The notes beneath the pieces are model-generated. The model was not told the DNA's origin. It ran no database searches and saw only the letters and a list, made by a program, of their open reading frames with translations. Positions 47,145 to 58,183 of a stretch of DNA of 64,000 bases are shown here, piece after piece; position 1 is the first letter of the stretch, and every line of letters starts with the position of its first letter. The translations under genes and the position numbers were made by a program. This DNA comes from Williamsia phyllosphaerae (GTDB lineage: Bacteria > Actinomycetota > Actinomycetes > Mycobacteriales > Mycobacteriaceae): assembly GCF_014635305.1 (NCBI RefSeq), contig NZ_BMCS01000001.1, positions 2,046,001-2,110,000 of the forward strand. The letters run 5' to 3'.

Positions 47145-48335
47145 GTGGGTAAGGCGAAGTTCGAGCGGAACAAGCCGCACGTCAACATCGGCACCATCGG
47201 TCACGTCGACCACGGCAAGACCACGCTGACCGCGGCCATCACCAAGGTTCTGCACGACAAGTACCCGGACCTCAACGCCGCGTTCGCGTTCGACCAGATC
47301 GACAAGGCGCCGGAGGAGAAGGCTCGTGGTATCACGATCAACATCTCCCACGTCGAGTACCAGACCGAGAAGCGTCACTACGCGCACGTCGACGCCCCCG
47401 GTCACGCCGACTACATCAAGAACATGATCACCGGTGCGGCCCAGATGGACGGTGCGATTCTCGTCGTCGCCGCCACCGACGGCCCGATGCCCCAGACGCG
47501 TGAGCACGTGCTGCTCGCCCGCCAGGTCGGCGTGCCGTACATCCTCGTCGCGCTCAACAAGGCCGACATGGTCGACGACGAGGAGATCATCGAGCTCGTC
47601 GAGATGGAGGTCCGCGAACTGCTGGCCGCCCAGGACTTCGACGAGGATGCTCCGGTCGTCAAGGTGTCCGCGCTCAAGGCCCTCGAGGGTGACGAGAAGT
47701 GGGGCGAGGCCATCGCCGAGCTCATGCAGGCCGTCGACGACTCGGTGCCGGACCCGGTCCGCGAGACCGAGAAGCCCTTCCTCATGCCCGTCGAGGACGT
47801 CTTCACGATCACCGGTCGTGGCACCGTCGTCACCGGCCGTGTCGAGCGCGGTTCGGTCAACGTGAACGAGGATGTCGAGATCGTGGGCATCAAGGAGAAG
47901 TCGACCAAGTCGACCGTCACCGGTATCGAGATGTTCCACAAGCTGCTCGACTCGGCAGAGGCGGGCGACAACGCCGGCCTGCTGCTGCGTGGACTCAAGC
48001 GTGAGGACGTCGAGCGCGGCCAGGTCGTCATCAAGCCCGGCACCACGACCCCGCACACCGAGTTCGAGGGCCAGGCGTACATCCTGTCGAAGGACGAGGG
48101 CGGTCGCCACACCCCGTTCTTCAACAACTACCGTCCCCAGTTCTACTTCCGTACGACTGACGTGACGGGCGTCGTGACCCTGCCCGAGGGCACCGAAATG
48201 GTCATGCCCGGTGACAACACCGAGATGAGCGTCAAGCTGATCCAGCCGGTCGCCATGGACGAGGGCCTGCGCTTCGCGATCCGTGAGGGTGGCCGCACCG
48301 TCGGTGCCGGTCGCGTCACCAAGATCACCAAGTGA
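47145..48335 (+). CDS. tuf: Elongation factor Tu
   Basis: A 396-residue EF-Tu. G1 is [21 protein letters not shown]2 region [31 protein letters not shown]4 NKADMVDD. It delivers aminoacyl-tRNA to the ribosome. GTG 47145 lies behind an AGGAGG site. Length and the C-terminal [19 protein letters not shown] ending are normal. It closes the str operon and is followed by a strong hairpin terminator. Confidence 0.98.
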   Translation: MGKAKFERNKPHVNIGTIGHVDHGKTTLTAAITKVLHDKYPDLNAAFAFDQIDKAPEEKARGITINISHVEYQTEKRHYAHVDAPGHADYIKNMITGAAQMDGAILVVAATDGPMPQTREHVLLARQVGVPYILVALNKADMVDDEEIIELVEMEVRELLAAQDFDEDAPVVKVSALKALEGDEKWGEAIAELMQAVDDSVPDPVRETEKPFLMPVEDVFTITGRGTVVTGRVERGSVNVNEDVEIVGIKEKSTKSTVTGIEMFHKLLDSAEAGDNAGLLLRGLKREDVERGQVVIKPGTTTPHTEFEGQAYILSKDEGGRHTPFFNNYRPQFYFRTTDVTGVVTLPEGTEMVMPGDNTEMSVKLIQPVAMDEGLRFAIREGGRTVGAGRVTKITK

Positions 48336-48367
48336 CACCCTCCCGCGCGTAGCGCGGGAACGCACCA

Positions 48368-48405
48368 CGAGAACGCCCGATCCCACCAGGGGTCGGGCGT
48401 TCTCG
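48368..48405 (+). terminator. Terminator after tuf
   Basis: A 17-bp stem with a 4-nt loop (CGAGAACGCCCGATCCC at 48368-48384 against 48389-48405), with one T.G pair. It separates the str operon from the methanol dehydrogenase gene. Confidence 0.8.
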
Positions 48406-48587
48406 CGTCGGACGGGTCGGACAGGACCTCGGCCGGAGCAGGACAGGGGTGTCGCTGTCCGATCGGGCAGTTCTTCGCAGCGGAGCCGACAGTTCGGCGT
48501 CGGAACGTCCCAGCGCCCGGGTCACGGTCCTTAACGTCGGTCGAGTCAACCGCGTTACTCGCGGGCCCGTCGTGCAAAGGACAAGTC

Positions 48588-49880
48588 ATGCAGGTCGACG
48601 ACCTACTCAAGCCGTTCCCCATCAAAGAGTTCCATCCCTTCCCCCGCGCGATGATGGGTCCCGGGGCCCACGAGATGATCGGTCCCGAGGCCCTCAAGCT
48701 CGGGTTCAAGAAGACCCTGGTCATGACGTCAGGATTGCGCGGCACCGACACCGTGCACAACATCGTCGAGTCGATGCGGTACCACGGTCTCGAGGTGGTG
48801 GTCTACGACAAGGTCGAGTCCAACCCCAAGGACTACAACGTCATGGACGCGGTGTCGATGTACTCCGAGGCCAAGTGCGACAGCTTCGTCTCCATCGGCG
48901 GCGGCTCGAGCCACGACGCGTGCAAGGGCGCCCGCATCGCCGTCGCCCACGACGGCCGCAACGTCAACGAGTTCGAGGGCTTCAACAAGAGCGAGAACCC
49001 CAAGAACCCGCCGCACATCGCCGTGTCCACCACGGCCGGCACGGGTTCGGAGACGTCGTGGGCGTATGTCATCACCGACACCACCACCGACCCGGACAAC
49101 CCGCACAAGTACGTCGCGTTCGACGACGCGAGCGTGACCACGCTGGCCATCGACGACCCGGTGCTCTACTACACGTGTCCCACCGACTACACCGCGCAAT
49201 GCGGGTTCGACGTCCTCGCCCACGCCAGCGAGCCCTACGTCTCCCGTCTCAACTTCGAGCCGTCGAAGGGCAATGCCCTGCACGCCATCAAGATGACCGT
49301 GGACAACCTGCGCGCGGCCACCTGGAACGGTGAGGATCTGCCCGGTCGCGAGGGAATGATGTACGCGCAGTACATCGCCGCCCAGGCGTTCAACTCCGGC
49401 GGCCTCGGCATCATCCACTCGATCAGCCACGCGATCAGCGCCTTCTACGACACCCACCACGGCCTCAACAACGCTGTCGCGCTGCCCCGTGTGTGGGCGT
49501 TCAACATGACCGCCGACTACCGGAAGTTCGCCGACATCGCCGTCGCCATGGGCATCGACACCCACGGCATGTCCGATCAGCGGGCGTCGCACGCCGCGCT
49601 CGAGTCGGCCATCCAGCTGCTGCGCGACGTCGGCATCGTCGAGCGGTTCGTCGACGTCCACTCCAACAGCTACAGCAAGAATCGTCTCGGCACCGGGCCG
49701 ACCAAGTACTACGAGAACGCCAAGGTGATCTCCGGTGACGACAAGGACGTCGCCCGCATCACCAACCACGTCCTCGGCGACGCCTGCACTCCGGGCAACC
49801 TCAAGGAGTGCACCTTCGACACGGTCTATCCGGTGGTCGAGCACTGCATGGTCGGCGACCTCGATGACCTGATCGGCTGA
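48588..49880 (+). CDS. mno: NDMA-dependent methanol dehydrogenase (Mno/MDO type)
   Basis: A 430-residue group III (iron-containing-type) alcohol dehydrogenase. The nucleotide motif is FVSIGGGSSHDACKGARIAV, then TTAGTGSETSW; metal ligands lie in CGFDVLAHASEPYVS and IHSISHAISAFYDTHHGLNNAVALP. It strongly resembles the methanol:NDMA oxidoreductase subunit of Amycolatopsis and Mycobacterium, which keeps NADP(H) bound, oxidises methanol and other short alcohols, and needs mycofactocin in vivo in M. smegmatis. ATG 48588 follows an AAAGGAC site. A CCGCG-TTACT-CGCGG inverted repeat (48550-48564) lies upstream and could be a regulator site. A perfect 13-bp terminator stem follows. Confidence 0.92.
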   Translation: MQVDDLLKPFPIKEFHPFPRAMMGPGAHEMIGPEALKLGFKKTLVMTSGLRGTDTVHNIVESMRYHGLEVVVYDKVESNPKDYNVMDAVSMYSEAKCDSFVSIGGGSSHDACKGARIAVAHDGRNVNEFEGFNKSENPKNPPHIAVSTTAGTGSETSWAYVITDTTTDPDNPHKYVAFDDASVTTLAIDDPVLYYTCPTDYTAQCGFDVLAHASEPYVSRLNFEPSKGNALHAIKMTVDNLRAATWNGEDLPGREGMMYAQYIAAQAFNSGGLGIIHSISHAISAFYDTHHGLNNAVALPRVWAFNMTADYRKFADIAVAMGIDTHGMSDQRASHAALESAIQLLRDVGIVERFVDVHSNSYSKNRLGTGPTKYYENAKVISGDDKDVARITNHVLGDACTPGNLKECTFDTVYPVVEHCMVGDLDDLIG

Positions 49881-49893
49881 CCCGTCTCCGACT

Positions 49894-49925
49894 CCGGCGC
49901 CCCGCCCGAGCAGGCGGGGCGCCGG
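49894..49925 (+). terminator. Terminator after mno
   Basis: A perfect 13-bp stem CCGGCGCCCCGCC / GGCGGGGCGCCGG with a 6-nt loop, 13 bp after the mno stop. It implies partial or full separation from the moxR-like gene. Confidence 0.75.
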
Positions 49926-49964
49926 CTCCATCCCCACGCACACACCACCGAGGAAGGCCGATTC

Positions 49965-51251
<1,287 letters not shown>

Positions 51252-51255
51252 CACC

Positions 51256-52785
51256 GTGGAGCAGAGCCTGCACCGGTTCGTCCGGTTGCTCCGTCTCCGC
51301 GGGCTGCGAATCTCCACCCCGGAGACGATCGACGCGATGAACGCGGCGGCCTTGCCGGGCATCCTGACCGCCCGTCCGATCCTGAAGGAGGCGTTGCGCA
51401 ACGCGCTCGTCAAGGACATCGAGGGCGATGCGATCTTCGACGAGGTCTTCGATCTCTTCTTCGCACTGGTCCGGGTGCAGCCGGAGCAGGATGACCACGG
51501 CCACACCCACAGCCACGACGACCTGTCCGACGAGGGCACCCTCGAGCAGTTCACGCTGTCGGAGGAGCCGGGCCAACTGCCGCAGCAGGGGCACGAACAC
51601 GGGGCACCGTCGGACATCCGCGAGTACTTCGACCCCGACGACCTCGCGACGCAGTACAACCTGCACCAGGAGGCCAACAAGATAGACCTGGCCTCGATGA
51701 CCGACGAGATCGTGTTCTCCCAGGACGCGGTGTCGGTACTGGGCGAGGGCAATCGGGTCCAGATCGAGACCGACCACCTGCGCGGTGCGTCGGTCCCCGG
51801 TGACATCTCCACCTCGAGCGGGACACGCGTCGACGCCGACCTGTCCATTGCCGCGCAGGATGCGCTCTTCGGATGGCTCGACGACGTGGCCGACGACGCT
51901 CAGACCGATGTCACCGACGACGCCGCGGATCTGCGCAGGCGACTGGCCGGCGTGTTGGAGAACCTGCCAGCAGCGCTGAAGAAGCACCTCGAATCGCTGC
52001 TGGCACTGGACAACCGGATCATCGAGGGACACGAGGAGAAGGCCGTCGCCACCGTCGACCACGTCGGCGAGCACGAGCGGGCCGAACTCGAGGAGGTCCT
52101 GCGTCGACTCACCCAGAGCCTGCACGGTGCCCTGACCCATCGTCGAAAGGCCGGCGCGCGCGGTCGGGTCGACTCGTCCCGCACCATGCGGCACAACATG
52201 CGTTACGACGGGGTGCCGTTCCGACCGGTCACGGTGGCGCGCAGCGAGGACAAGCCCCGGCTCGTGCTGCTGGCCGACGTGAGTCTGTCGGTCCGCGCCA
52301 CCGCCCGCTTCACCCTCCATCTGGTGCACGGTCTCCAAGACCTGGTGAGTCAGGTGCGCACGTTCGTGTTCGTCTCCGAGCTCGCCGAGGTGACCGACCT
52401 GTTCAGCGACCACTCGGTGGAGAAGGCCCTCGGTCTGGTGTTCGGGGGCGACGTCATCGACGTCGACGCGAACTCCGACCACGGCGCCGCATTCGGCCAG
52501 TTCCTGGAGGAGCACGGCAACGCCGTCAGCCGGCGGACGACGGTGCTGGTGCTGGCCGACGGACGCAGCAACGGGCTCGATCCGAACGTCGAGGCCTTCG
52601 CCGAGATCACCCGTCGTGCCCGCGAAACGATCTGGCTCACGCCCGAGCCGCGGTACTCGTGGGGCCTCGGGTCCTGCGATCTGCCGCAATACGCCGAATA
52701 CTGTCAACGAGTTCGCGTCGTACGCGACCTCACCGGACTCACCAGCACGGCCGAGGCGCTGGCGGAAGAACAGGTAGGAAGATGA
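51256..52785 (+). CDS. CoxE-like VWA-domain protein, MoxR partner
   Basis: A 509-residue protein. The C-terminal von Willebrand A domain carries the MIDAS DxSxS motif at Asp341 (LLADVSLSVRAT) and VLVLADGRSNGLDP. The N-terminal half is helical, with a small histidine cluster near residues 79-86 (DDHGHTHSHDD) and a second GHEHG site. Length and order match MoxR/VWA pairs such as CoxD/CoxE, which help insert metal into CO dehydrogenase. GTG 51256 lies 4 bp after the ATPase stop. The stop overlaps the NiCoT start (ATGA). Confidence 0.83.
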   Translation: MEQSLHRFVRLLRLRGLRISTPETIDAMNAAALPGILTARPILKEALRNALVKDIEGDAIFDEVFDLFFALVRVQPEQDDHGHTHSHDDLSDEGTLEQFTLSEEPGQLPQQGHEHGAPSDIREYFDPDDLATQYNLHQEANKIDLASMTDEIVFSQDAVSVLGEGNRVQIETDHLRGASVPGDISTSSGTRVDADLSIAAQDALFGWLDDVADDAQTDVTDDAADLRRRLAGVLENLPAALKKHLESLLALDNRIIEGHEEKAVATVDHVGEHERAELEEVLRRLTQSLHGALTHRRKAGARGRVDSSRTMRHNMRYDGVPFRPVTVARSEDKPRLVLLADVSLSVRATARFTLHLVHGLQDLVSQVRTFVFVSELAEVTDLFSDHSVEKALGLVFGGDVIDVDANSDHGAAFGQFLEEHGNAVSRRTTVLVLADGRSNGLDPNVEAFAEITRRARETIWLTPEPRYSWGLGSCDLPQYAEYCQRVRVVRDLTGLTSTAEALAEEQVGR

Positions 52786-53927
52786 CCACGACGACCTTTG
52801 CCGAGAAGGACGATCCCGCGGTTCCGTTGAGCCGCTTCACCCGCGACGAGATCCCGCGGCTGGCGATGATCGTCGGGTTCCTCGTGATGCTGCACCTGAT
52901 CGGGTGGGGCCTGTTCGCCCACTACAACTCGATCCCGCGCATCCACGACCTGACCGGTTCGGACGGGACGCTGGTCTACGCCGGCGCCGGTCTGTTGGCC
53001 TACACGCTCGGGATGCGACATGCCTTCGACGCCGACCACATCGCCGCGATCGACGACACCACTCGTTTCCTGCTGCAGAAGGGTAGGCGACCCCTGGCCG
53101 TCGGGTTGTTCTTCTCCCTGGGCCACTCGACGGTGGTGCTGGTGTTCGTCGGCGCCATCGCGATCGTCGCCGCGAAGGCCACGGCCTTCCAGGAGGCGTT
53201 CTCCGGGCCGGGTGGGATCGTCGGCACCCTCGTCTCGGGCACGTTCCTCTACCTGATCGCCGGACTGAACATCATGGTGCTCTACGGCATCGTGAAGGTG
53301 TGGCGGCGAGCCAAGCGTGGTGAGTTCTCCGACGACTCCCTCGACGAACTGCTGGCCAAGCGTGGCCTGATGAACCGGCTGTTCCGCGGCCGCTACGACA
53401 AGCTGATCAACCACTCGTGGCAGATGTACCCGCTCGGACTGCTGTTCGGGTTGGGCTTCGACACCGCCACCCAGGTCGGACTGCTCGCGGTCGCAGGCAC
53501 CACGGCCATCGCAGGGGGACTGCCGCCACTGGCGATCATCGCGCTGCCGGTGCTCTTCGCCGCGGGGATGACCACGATGGACACCATCGACGGGGTGTTC
53601 ATGTCGAAGGCCTACGGGTGGGCGTTCGTCACCCCGGTCCGCAAGATCTACTACAACATCACCATGACCGGGCTGTCGGTGTTCCTGGCGTTCGTCATCG
53701 GCACCCTGCAGTTGCTGTCGTTGCTCGGCGACGAGCTCGGCCTCGCCGGCGGAATCTGGGACGTCATCGCGGCGATCAACCTCGAACGCGTCGGTCAGTT
53801 CGTGGTCGGGACGTTCTTCGTGGTGTGGATCGGGGCGCTGATCTACTACAGGGTCGCCAAGGTCGACGACCGCTTCGACGCCCTGGAGACCGGGGTGGTG
53901 AGCGCCCGGTCACCCTCGACTCCGTGA
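52782..53927 (+). CDS. Nickel/cobalt transporter, NiCoT (HoxN/NixA) family
   Basis: A 381-residue membrane protein with about eight hydrophobic segments. The NiCoT signature is intact: GMRHAFDADHIAAIDDTTR (His80, Asp85, His86), then LFFSLGHSTVV, LFGLGFDTATQ and GMTTMDTIDG. It imports Ni2+ or Co2+ across the cytoplasmic membrane. It is translationally coupled to the VWA gene and precedes the second dehydrogenase, so it is probably part of a metal-supply module. No urease or hydrogenase gene is nearby to explain nickel import otherwise. Metal preference cannot be read from sequence. Confidence 0.92.
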   Translation: MTTTTFAEKDDPAVPLSRFTRDEIPRLAMIVGFLVMLHLIGWGLFAHYNSIPRIHDLTGSDGTLVYAGAGLLAYTLGMRHAFDADHIAAIDDTTRFLLQKGRRPLAVGLFFSLGHSTVVLVFVGAIAIVAAKATAFQEAFSGPGGIVGTLVSGTFLYLIAGLNIMVLYGIVKVWRRAKRGEFSDDSLDELLAKRGLMNRLFRGRYDKLINHSWQMYPLGLLFGLGFDTATQVGLLAVAGTTAIAGGLPPLAIIALPVLFAAGMTTMDTIDGVFMSKAYGWAFVTPVRKIYYNITMTGLSVFLAFVIGTLQLLSLLGDELGLAGGIWDVIAAINLERVGQFVVGTFFVVWIGALIYYRVAKVDDRFDALETGVVSARSPSTP

Positions 53928-53973
53928 CCCGTCACCTGCCCGAACGGGCAGGTGAACTGCGTGCGCGCGGTTG

Positions 53974-53979
53974 TAAGCT
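53974..53979 (+). promoter_or_regulatory. -10 box for a leaderless alcohol dehydrogenase transcript
   Basis: TAAGCT, 7 nt (GGGTCAC), then ATG 53987, in the 59-bp gap after the NiCoT gene. This suggests a second promoter for dehydrogenase-mnoS-mnoR. Confidence 0.55.
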
Positions 53980-53986
53980 GGGTCAC

Positions 53987-55204
53987 ATGGGTTCCGGGGT
54001 GGCTGCTGTGCATGCGCAGGCGGCGACCGGTGTCTCGAGCGCCTTCGCCGGCCAGGGCCGGGTGGTCAAGTTCCACGCCCCGGAGATCGTCTTCGGTGTC
54101 GACTCGACGGTCGAGGCCGCGCACGCCGCCATCCGACTCGGGGGCCTGCGACCGCTCCTGGTGACCGATCCGGGTCTGATCGAGGCCGGCTGGATGCGTG
54201 AGGTCGAGGGACATCTACGGGCCTGCGGGCTCGAACCCACGGTGTGGAGTGACCTCACGCCGAATCCCAAGGACCATGAGATCGCCGCGGGCCACGAGGT
54301 GTATCAGGCGGCCGGGTGTGACGTGCTGGTCGCGCTGGGTGGTGGGTCGGTGATGGACGCCGCCAAGGGCATCGCGATCCTCGCCGGTGTCGGTGGTCAG
54401 ATCCTCGACTATGAAGGTGTCGACCGCGTCCTCGGCCCGATCCCGCCGCTGGTCATGGTGCCGACCACCGCGGGCACCGGTGCCGACGTGTCGCAGTTCT
54501 GCATCGTCACCGACACCACCCGCGACACCAAGGTCACCATCCTCGGTCGCGCCCTGGTGCCCGACATCACCGTCATCGACCCGCGGTTGCTCACCACGAT
54601 GCCGGATTGGCTGAGTGCCGCAACCGGTCTCGACGCATTGACCCACGGCATCGAGGCGTTCGTCTCCCGCGCACACAACCCCCTCACCGACCATCACGCA
54701 CTCCGCGCGATCAACACCGTCATGGCGTCGCTGGGGGCGTGCATCACCGACCCGCTGGCCGTCGGGGCACGCTCGGTGATGGCACAGGCGAGCCTGGACG
54801 CCGGACTGGCCTTCACCAACGCGATCCTCGGCGCCGCGCATGCGCTGAGCCATCAGGTCGGCGGTCTGCTCGACCTGCCGCACGGCGTGATCAACGGGGT
54901 CCTGCTGCCGCACGTCATCCGCTTCAACGCGGCCGCGGATCCGGCACCGTTCGTGACCATCGCACTGGGTCTCGGACTCGACGAGGCGCGCGGCCCGGCC
55001 GACGAGGCGGCGCTCGCCGTCGCGGACGCGGTCGAGGCGTTGGCCCGTCGCGTCGGCGTGCCCCGCCACCTGGGTCAACTCGGGGTGCGCGAGTCCGACA
55101 TCCCACGCCTGGCCGCGTCGGCCCTGCGCGACGCGTGCATGGCGACGAACCCGCGCCCGGTCTCGCTGACCGACGCCGAGTCGCTCTTCCGGGTCGCCCT
55201 CTGA
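53987..55204 (+). CDS. Group III metal-dependent alcohol dehydrogenase (1,3-propanediol dehydrogenase-like)
   Basis: A 405-residue iron-type alcohol dehydrogenase, second in this locus. The cofactor motif is LVALGGGSVMDAAKGIAIL, then PTTAGTGADVSQF; metal ligands lie in TGLDALTHGIEAF and ILGAAHALSHQVGGLLDLPHGVINGV. The first 25 residues are extra relative to short family members. It corresponds to the dehydrogenase next to mnoSR in M. smegmatis, which is linked to 1,3-propanediol use, as I recall. Like Mno it is a candidate mycofactocin-coupled enzyme. It is followed after 1 bp by the sensor kinase gene. Confidence 0.87.
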   Translation: MGSGVAAVHAQAATGVSSAFAGQGRVVKFHAPEIVFGVDSTVEAAHAAIRLGGLRPLLVTDPGLIEAGWMREVEGHLRACGLEPTVWSDLTPNPKDHEIAAGHEVYQAAGCDVLVALGGGSVMDAAKGIAILAGVGGQILDYEGVDRVLGPIPPLVMVPTTAGTGADVSQFCIVTDTTRDTKVTILGRALVPDITVIDPRLLTTMPDWLSAATGLDALTHGIEAFVSRAHNPLTDHHALRAINTVMASLGACITDPLAVGARSVMAQASLDAGLAFTNAILGAAHALSHQVGGLLDLPHGVINGVLLPHVIRFNAAADPAPFVTIALGLGLDEARGPADEAALAVADAVEALARRVGVPRHLGQLGVRESDIPRLAASALRDACMATNPRPVSLTDAESLFRVAL

Positions 55205-55205
55205 G

Positions 55206-56549
55206 ATGGCCGACGTCCACGAGCTCGTCGCGGCGATGGCCGAGGAGAGCGACCTCACGCGGCTGACTGGTCTGCGGACCGGCAAGTCCACGTTCTACCC
55301 GCAGTACCGCGGGGCGACTGCGCGGTTGGAGCGGACACTGTCGTCGCTCGGACTGATCGCCGGCGCGCTGGTGCGTACGTCCGACGGGCCCGAACGTCTC
55401 ATCTGTGAGGTGGTCGAGGCCGCCCGGGTGCATCTCGACGCACAGTGGGCGGTGTTCGCGCTCGCCGACGGGACCTTCGTCGACGCCGGTCCGCGGTGTC
55501 TCGTCCTCGGTCCCGACGGCACGCCATATCTGGTCGGGGATGTCGAGGGTCCACCGCTGCCCGACGACGTGGTCGCCCTGCTGGACGACATCCGTCGGGC
55601 CCGGATCGCGGACGAGGTGGTCGTCGAGAACCGATTCGTCTGTGTGCCACTGGCCCTGCGCGGCGGTCACGTCGGGGCGCTCGCCGCCTGGACGCGTCGT
55701 CCGATCGACGCCACCGACGCCGCGGTCGTCAGCATCCTGGCGTCGCAGACGGCGGTCGCGTTGCAGAACTCGGCGGTGCTCGAGCACGCACGACGCACCG
55801 CCGCCGACCTCGAGTCGCGCAACGCCGAGCTCGAGGCCACTCAACGCGAACTCGGGGCCGCGCAACGCAATCGGGTCCTCGATGAGGAGCGGCACCGGAT
55901 CGCCCGTGAGCTGCACGACAGCGTGACGCAGGCCGTGCTGTCGGCGGGTATGCAGATCGAGGTGTGCCGCAACGACATCCCCGCCGACGAGCGTCGCGAA
56001 CGACTCGATCTCGCAAAGGACCTGACGCGCGGGGCCGTCGACCAGTTGCGGTCGGCCATCTACGCTCTCGAACACTCCGCCGACCACCACAAGTCGTCAC
56101 TGCCGGACATGTTGGCCCAGCTCGGCGTGGTGCACATGCCCGGTGAGCTGACCGTGACCGTCGATGTCGGGGGTGCCCCGGTCGAGCTGCCCGGCGACCT
56201 CGACCACACCCTGCTGCGGGTCGCGGGGGAGGCGCTGTTCAACACCGCGGTGCACGCCGAGGCGACCCGCGCCCGGGTCCGACTCCGCTACGAGACCCAT
56301 CAGGTGAGCCTCTCTGTCGACGACGACGGGTGCGGTGAGCCCGGCGCGCTGCGTTCGGTGCTCGGCGTCGCGCGCCGTGGTGACCTCGGCGGTATGCATC
56401 GTGGACTGGTCAACATGGCCGATCGGGTCGGCGACGCCGGTGGCGAGTTCCGGGTCCGGCGATCGCGTCTCGGTGGCGTCCGAGTCGTCGCCACCATCCC
56501 GCTGGCGGCCGCACGGCCCGAGGTCGACGACGGTGAGGACGCGTCGTGA
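55206..56549 (+). CDS. mnoS: GAF-domain sensor histidine kinase, MnoS-like
   Basis: A 447-residue cytosolic kinase with no membrane segment. A GAF domain spans about residues 45-195 (LICEVVEAARVHLDAQWAVFALADG). A coiled coil with ESRNAELEATQRELGAAQ links to the HisKA_3 dimerisation domain, with phospho-accepting His237 in RIARELHDSVTQAVLSAG. The HATPase domain has LRVAGEALFNTAVHA and VDDDGCG, and GGMHRGLVNMADRVG. It matches MnoS, the sensor of M. smegmatis MnoSR that controls methanol/propanediol dehydrogenases. It would sense a soluble signal inside the cell. Coupled to mnoR by a GTGA overlap. Confidence 0.85.
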   Translation: MADVHELVAAMAEESDLTRLTGLRTGKSTFYPQYRGATARLERTLSSLGLIAGALVRTSDGPERLICEVVEAARVHLDAQWAVFALADGTFVDAGPRCLVLGPDGTPYLVGDVEGPPLPDDVVALLDDIRRARIADEVVVENRFVCVPLALRGGHVGALAAWTRRPIDATDAAVVSILASQTAVALQNSAVLEHARRTAADLESRNAELEATQRELGAAQRNRVLDEERHRIARELHDSVTQAVLSAGMQIEVCRNDIPADERRERLDLAKDLTRGAVDQLRSAIYALEHSADHHKSSLPDMLAQLGVVHMPGELTVTVDVGGAPVELPGDLDHTLLRVAGEALFNTAVHAEATRARVRLRYETHQVSLSVDDDGCGEPGALRSVLGVARRGDLGGMHRGLVNMADRVGDAGGEFRVRRSRLGGVRVVATIPLAAARPEVDDGEDAS

Positions 56550-57178
56550 CGACCATCGCGCTGGTCGACGACCACGCCATCCTGCGGGAGGGGTTGCGGT
56601 CGGTCCTGGAACGCGAACCCGACCTGACCATCGTCGGCGAGGCCGCGACGAAGGAGGAGGCGGTCGTCGTCGCCGGGCACCTCATCCCCGATGTCGTGCT
56701 GATCGACCTGAAACTTTCTGCCGGTTCGGATTTCGAGGGACTCGCGCTCTGTGCGGAGCTGTCCCGGTCGCACCCGCTGATGGGTCTGCTGGTGCTGACG
56801 ACATCGCTCGACGAGCGCCTCGTGGTCGAGGCGGTGCACGCCGGTGCGCGCGGTTACGTCGTCAAGGACGTGGACACGACCGAGCTTGTTCGGGCGATCC
56901 GTGCCGTCTCCCGCGGTGAGTCGGCCTTCGACTCCCGCAGCGCGTCGGCAATGGTGCGGTCGATGACCAGCGGCGCGACGGCCGACAATCGGCTCAGCGA
57001 CCGTGAGCTGGAGGTGCTGAAACTCCTCGCGACCGGGCTGTCGAACGCGCAGATCGGCTCGTCACTGTTCATCTCCGCGACCACCGCCAAGTTCCACGTC
57101 AGCAACATCATGCGCAAGCTGGGCGTGCGACGTCGCGCCGAGGCGGTCTACGAGGCCAGCAAGGCCGGCCTCATCTGA
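56546..57178 (+). CDS. mnoR: LuxR/NarL-type response regulator, MnoR-like
   Basis: A 210-residue response regulator. The receiver has the acidic pair in ALVDDHAILREG, phospho-accepting Asp54 in VVLIDLKL and the conserved Lys in YVVKDVD. The LuxR helix-turn-helix is LSDRELEVLKLLATGLSNAQIGSSLFISATTAKFHVSNIMRKLGV. It is the partner of the kinase encoded just upstream and the expected activator of mno and of the dehydrogenase at 53987. It converges with mftM, with 9 bp between stops. Confidence 0.88.
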   Translation: MTTIALVDDHAILREGLRSVLEREPDLTIVGEAATKEEAVVVAGHLIPDVVLIDLKLSAGSDFEGLALCAELSRSHPLMGLLVLTTSLDERLVVEAVHAGARGYVVKDVDTTELVRAIRAVSRGESAFDSRSASAMVRSMTSGATADNRLSDRELEVLKLLATGLSNAQIGSSLFISATTAKFHVSNIMRKLGVRRRAEAVYEASKAGLI

Positions 57179-57187
57179 TCCGCCGGC

Positions 57188-58036
57188 TCACCCCACGTCG
57201 ATCGTGAGCCATCCGCCGTGGTGGTCGGTGACGAGAAATTCATGGCCGAGTTCGAGACCGGCGCAGTGCAGCTCGGAACGGTCGAATGTGCGCACGTGCC
57301 CGTGGCAGGCGGCGGGCTCCGCCTCATAGGGGACCGCCACGATGACCCGCTGCCGGGCGACGCGGCAGGCCTCGGTCAGGACGCGGTGCCCCGTCGCACG
57401 ATCCACGTGCTCGAGCAGATGCAGTGCAGTGACCGTGTCGAACGATGCGTCCGGGAACGGGAGTGCGGCAGCATCGCACGCCACGGTGTCGATCGTGACG
57501 CCCAGGCGCGGGGCGACGGCGTCGAGCAATGCCATGGTGTCGGCGTGGAGGTCGGTGGCGACCACCGTGCGGCTCGGGTCGGCGGCCGCCATCCGCAGAG
57601 GGAAGAAGCCGAAGCACGAGCCGAGGTCGAGGACCGATCCGACCACGGTCGCGATGGCGCGATCGTGAACTGGGGCGAACGGTGCGGCGCCGCTGCACAA
57701 CTCGTCCATCGAATTGCGATAGAACGCCGTCCAGGCGTCGCTGGGGTCGTCGATGGTGGTCCGGACCAGTCCCACCATCGTGGCCTCGAACTCGGCCCGT
57801 CCGCCGCCCGTGTCCGCGATCGCCGATGTGGTGCGGCCGACCAGGCTGTCCGACAGATCGGCTCCGGTCAGATTGTGTCGCACCAGGATGTCGTCACCGT
57901 TGCGCTGCACGACGATGGAACCGGTGAGCCGGTTGCGGTCGCGGCGAACGTGGACGACGCCGCGGTCCCACACGCCCGGCGGTGTCGGGGCGAAGGAGCC
58001 GGGCCGGCGCGCGGCGGGAGGTGCGGTGAGCGTCAC
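57188..58036 (-). CDS. mftM: Mycofactocin oligosaccharide methyltransferase
   Basis: A 282-residue SAM-dependent methyltransferase. The family-specific segments FEATMVGLVRTTIDDPSDAWTAFYRNSMDEL and SVLDLGSCFGFFPLRMA, followed by VTALHLLEHVD and a GWLTIDVG ending, match MftM, which O-methylates the glucose chain of mycofactocin. It is divergent from mftA. The start was placed at GTG 58036 (VTLTAPPAARRPGSF); an ATG at 58126 would add 30 residues that look non-conserved. Methylated mycofactocins are a feature of mycobacteria and relatives. Confidence 0.85.
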   Translation of the reverse strand: MTLTAPPAARRPGSFAPTPPGVWDRGVVHVRRDRNRLTGSIVVQRNGDDILVRHNLTGADLSDSLVGRTTSAIADTGGGRAEFEATMVGLVRTTIDDPSDAWTAFYRNSMDELCSGAAPFAPVHDRAIATVVGSVLDLGSCFGFFPLRMAAADPSRTVVATDLHADTMALLDAVAPRLGVTIDTVACDAAALPFPDASFDTVTALHLLEHVDRATGHRVLTEACRVARQRVIVAVPYEAEPAACHGHVRTFDRSELHCAGLELGHEFLVTDHHGGWLTIDVG

Positions 58037-58183
58037 GTCCGTCTCACTTCTGTGAAGAGCCTGAGCCGTTTCGCTCGAGCCGATGTCCCGACGGTAGGTA
58101 CGCAGACCGGTCGAGCGGGTGGGCAAGGACGGAGTCCGACCGGCACGAAGGATGATCGCGGCCTGGTGGCGGGTGGGTCACCT

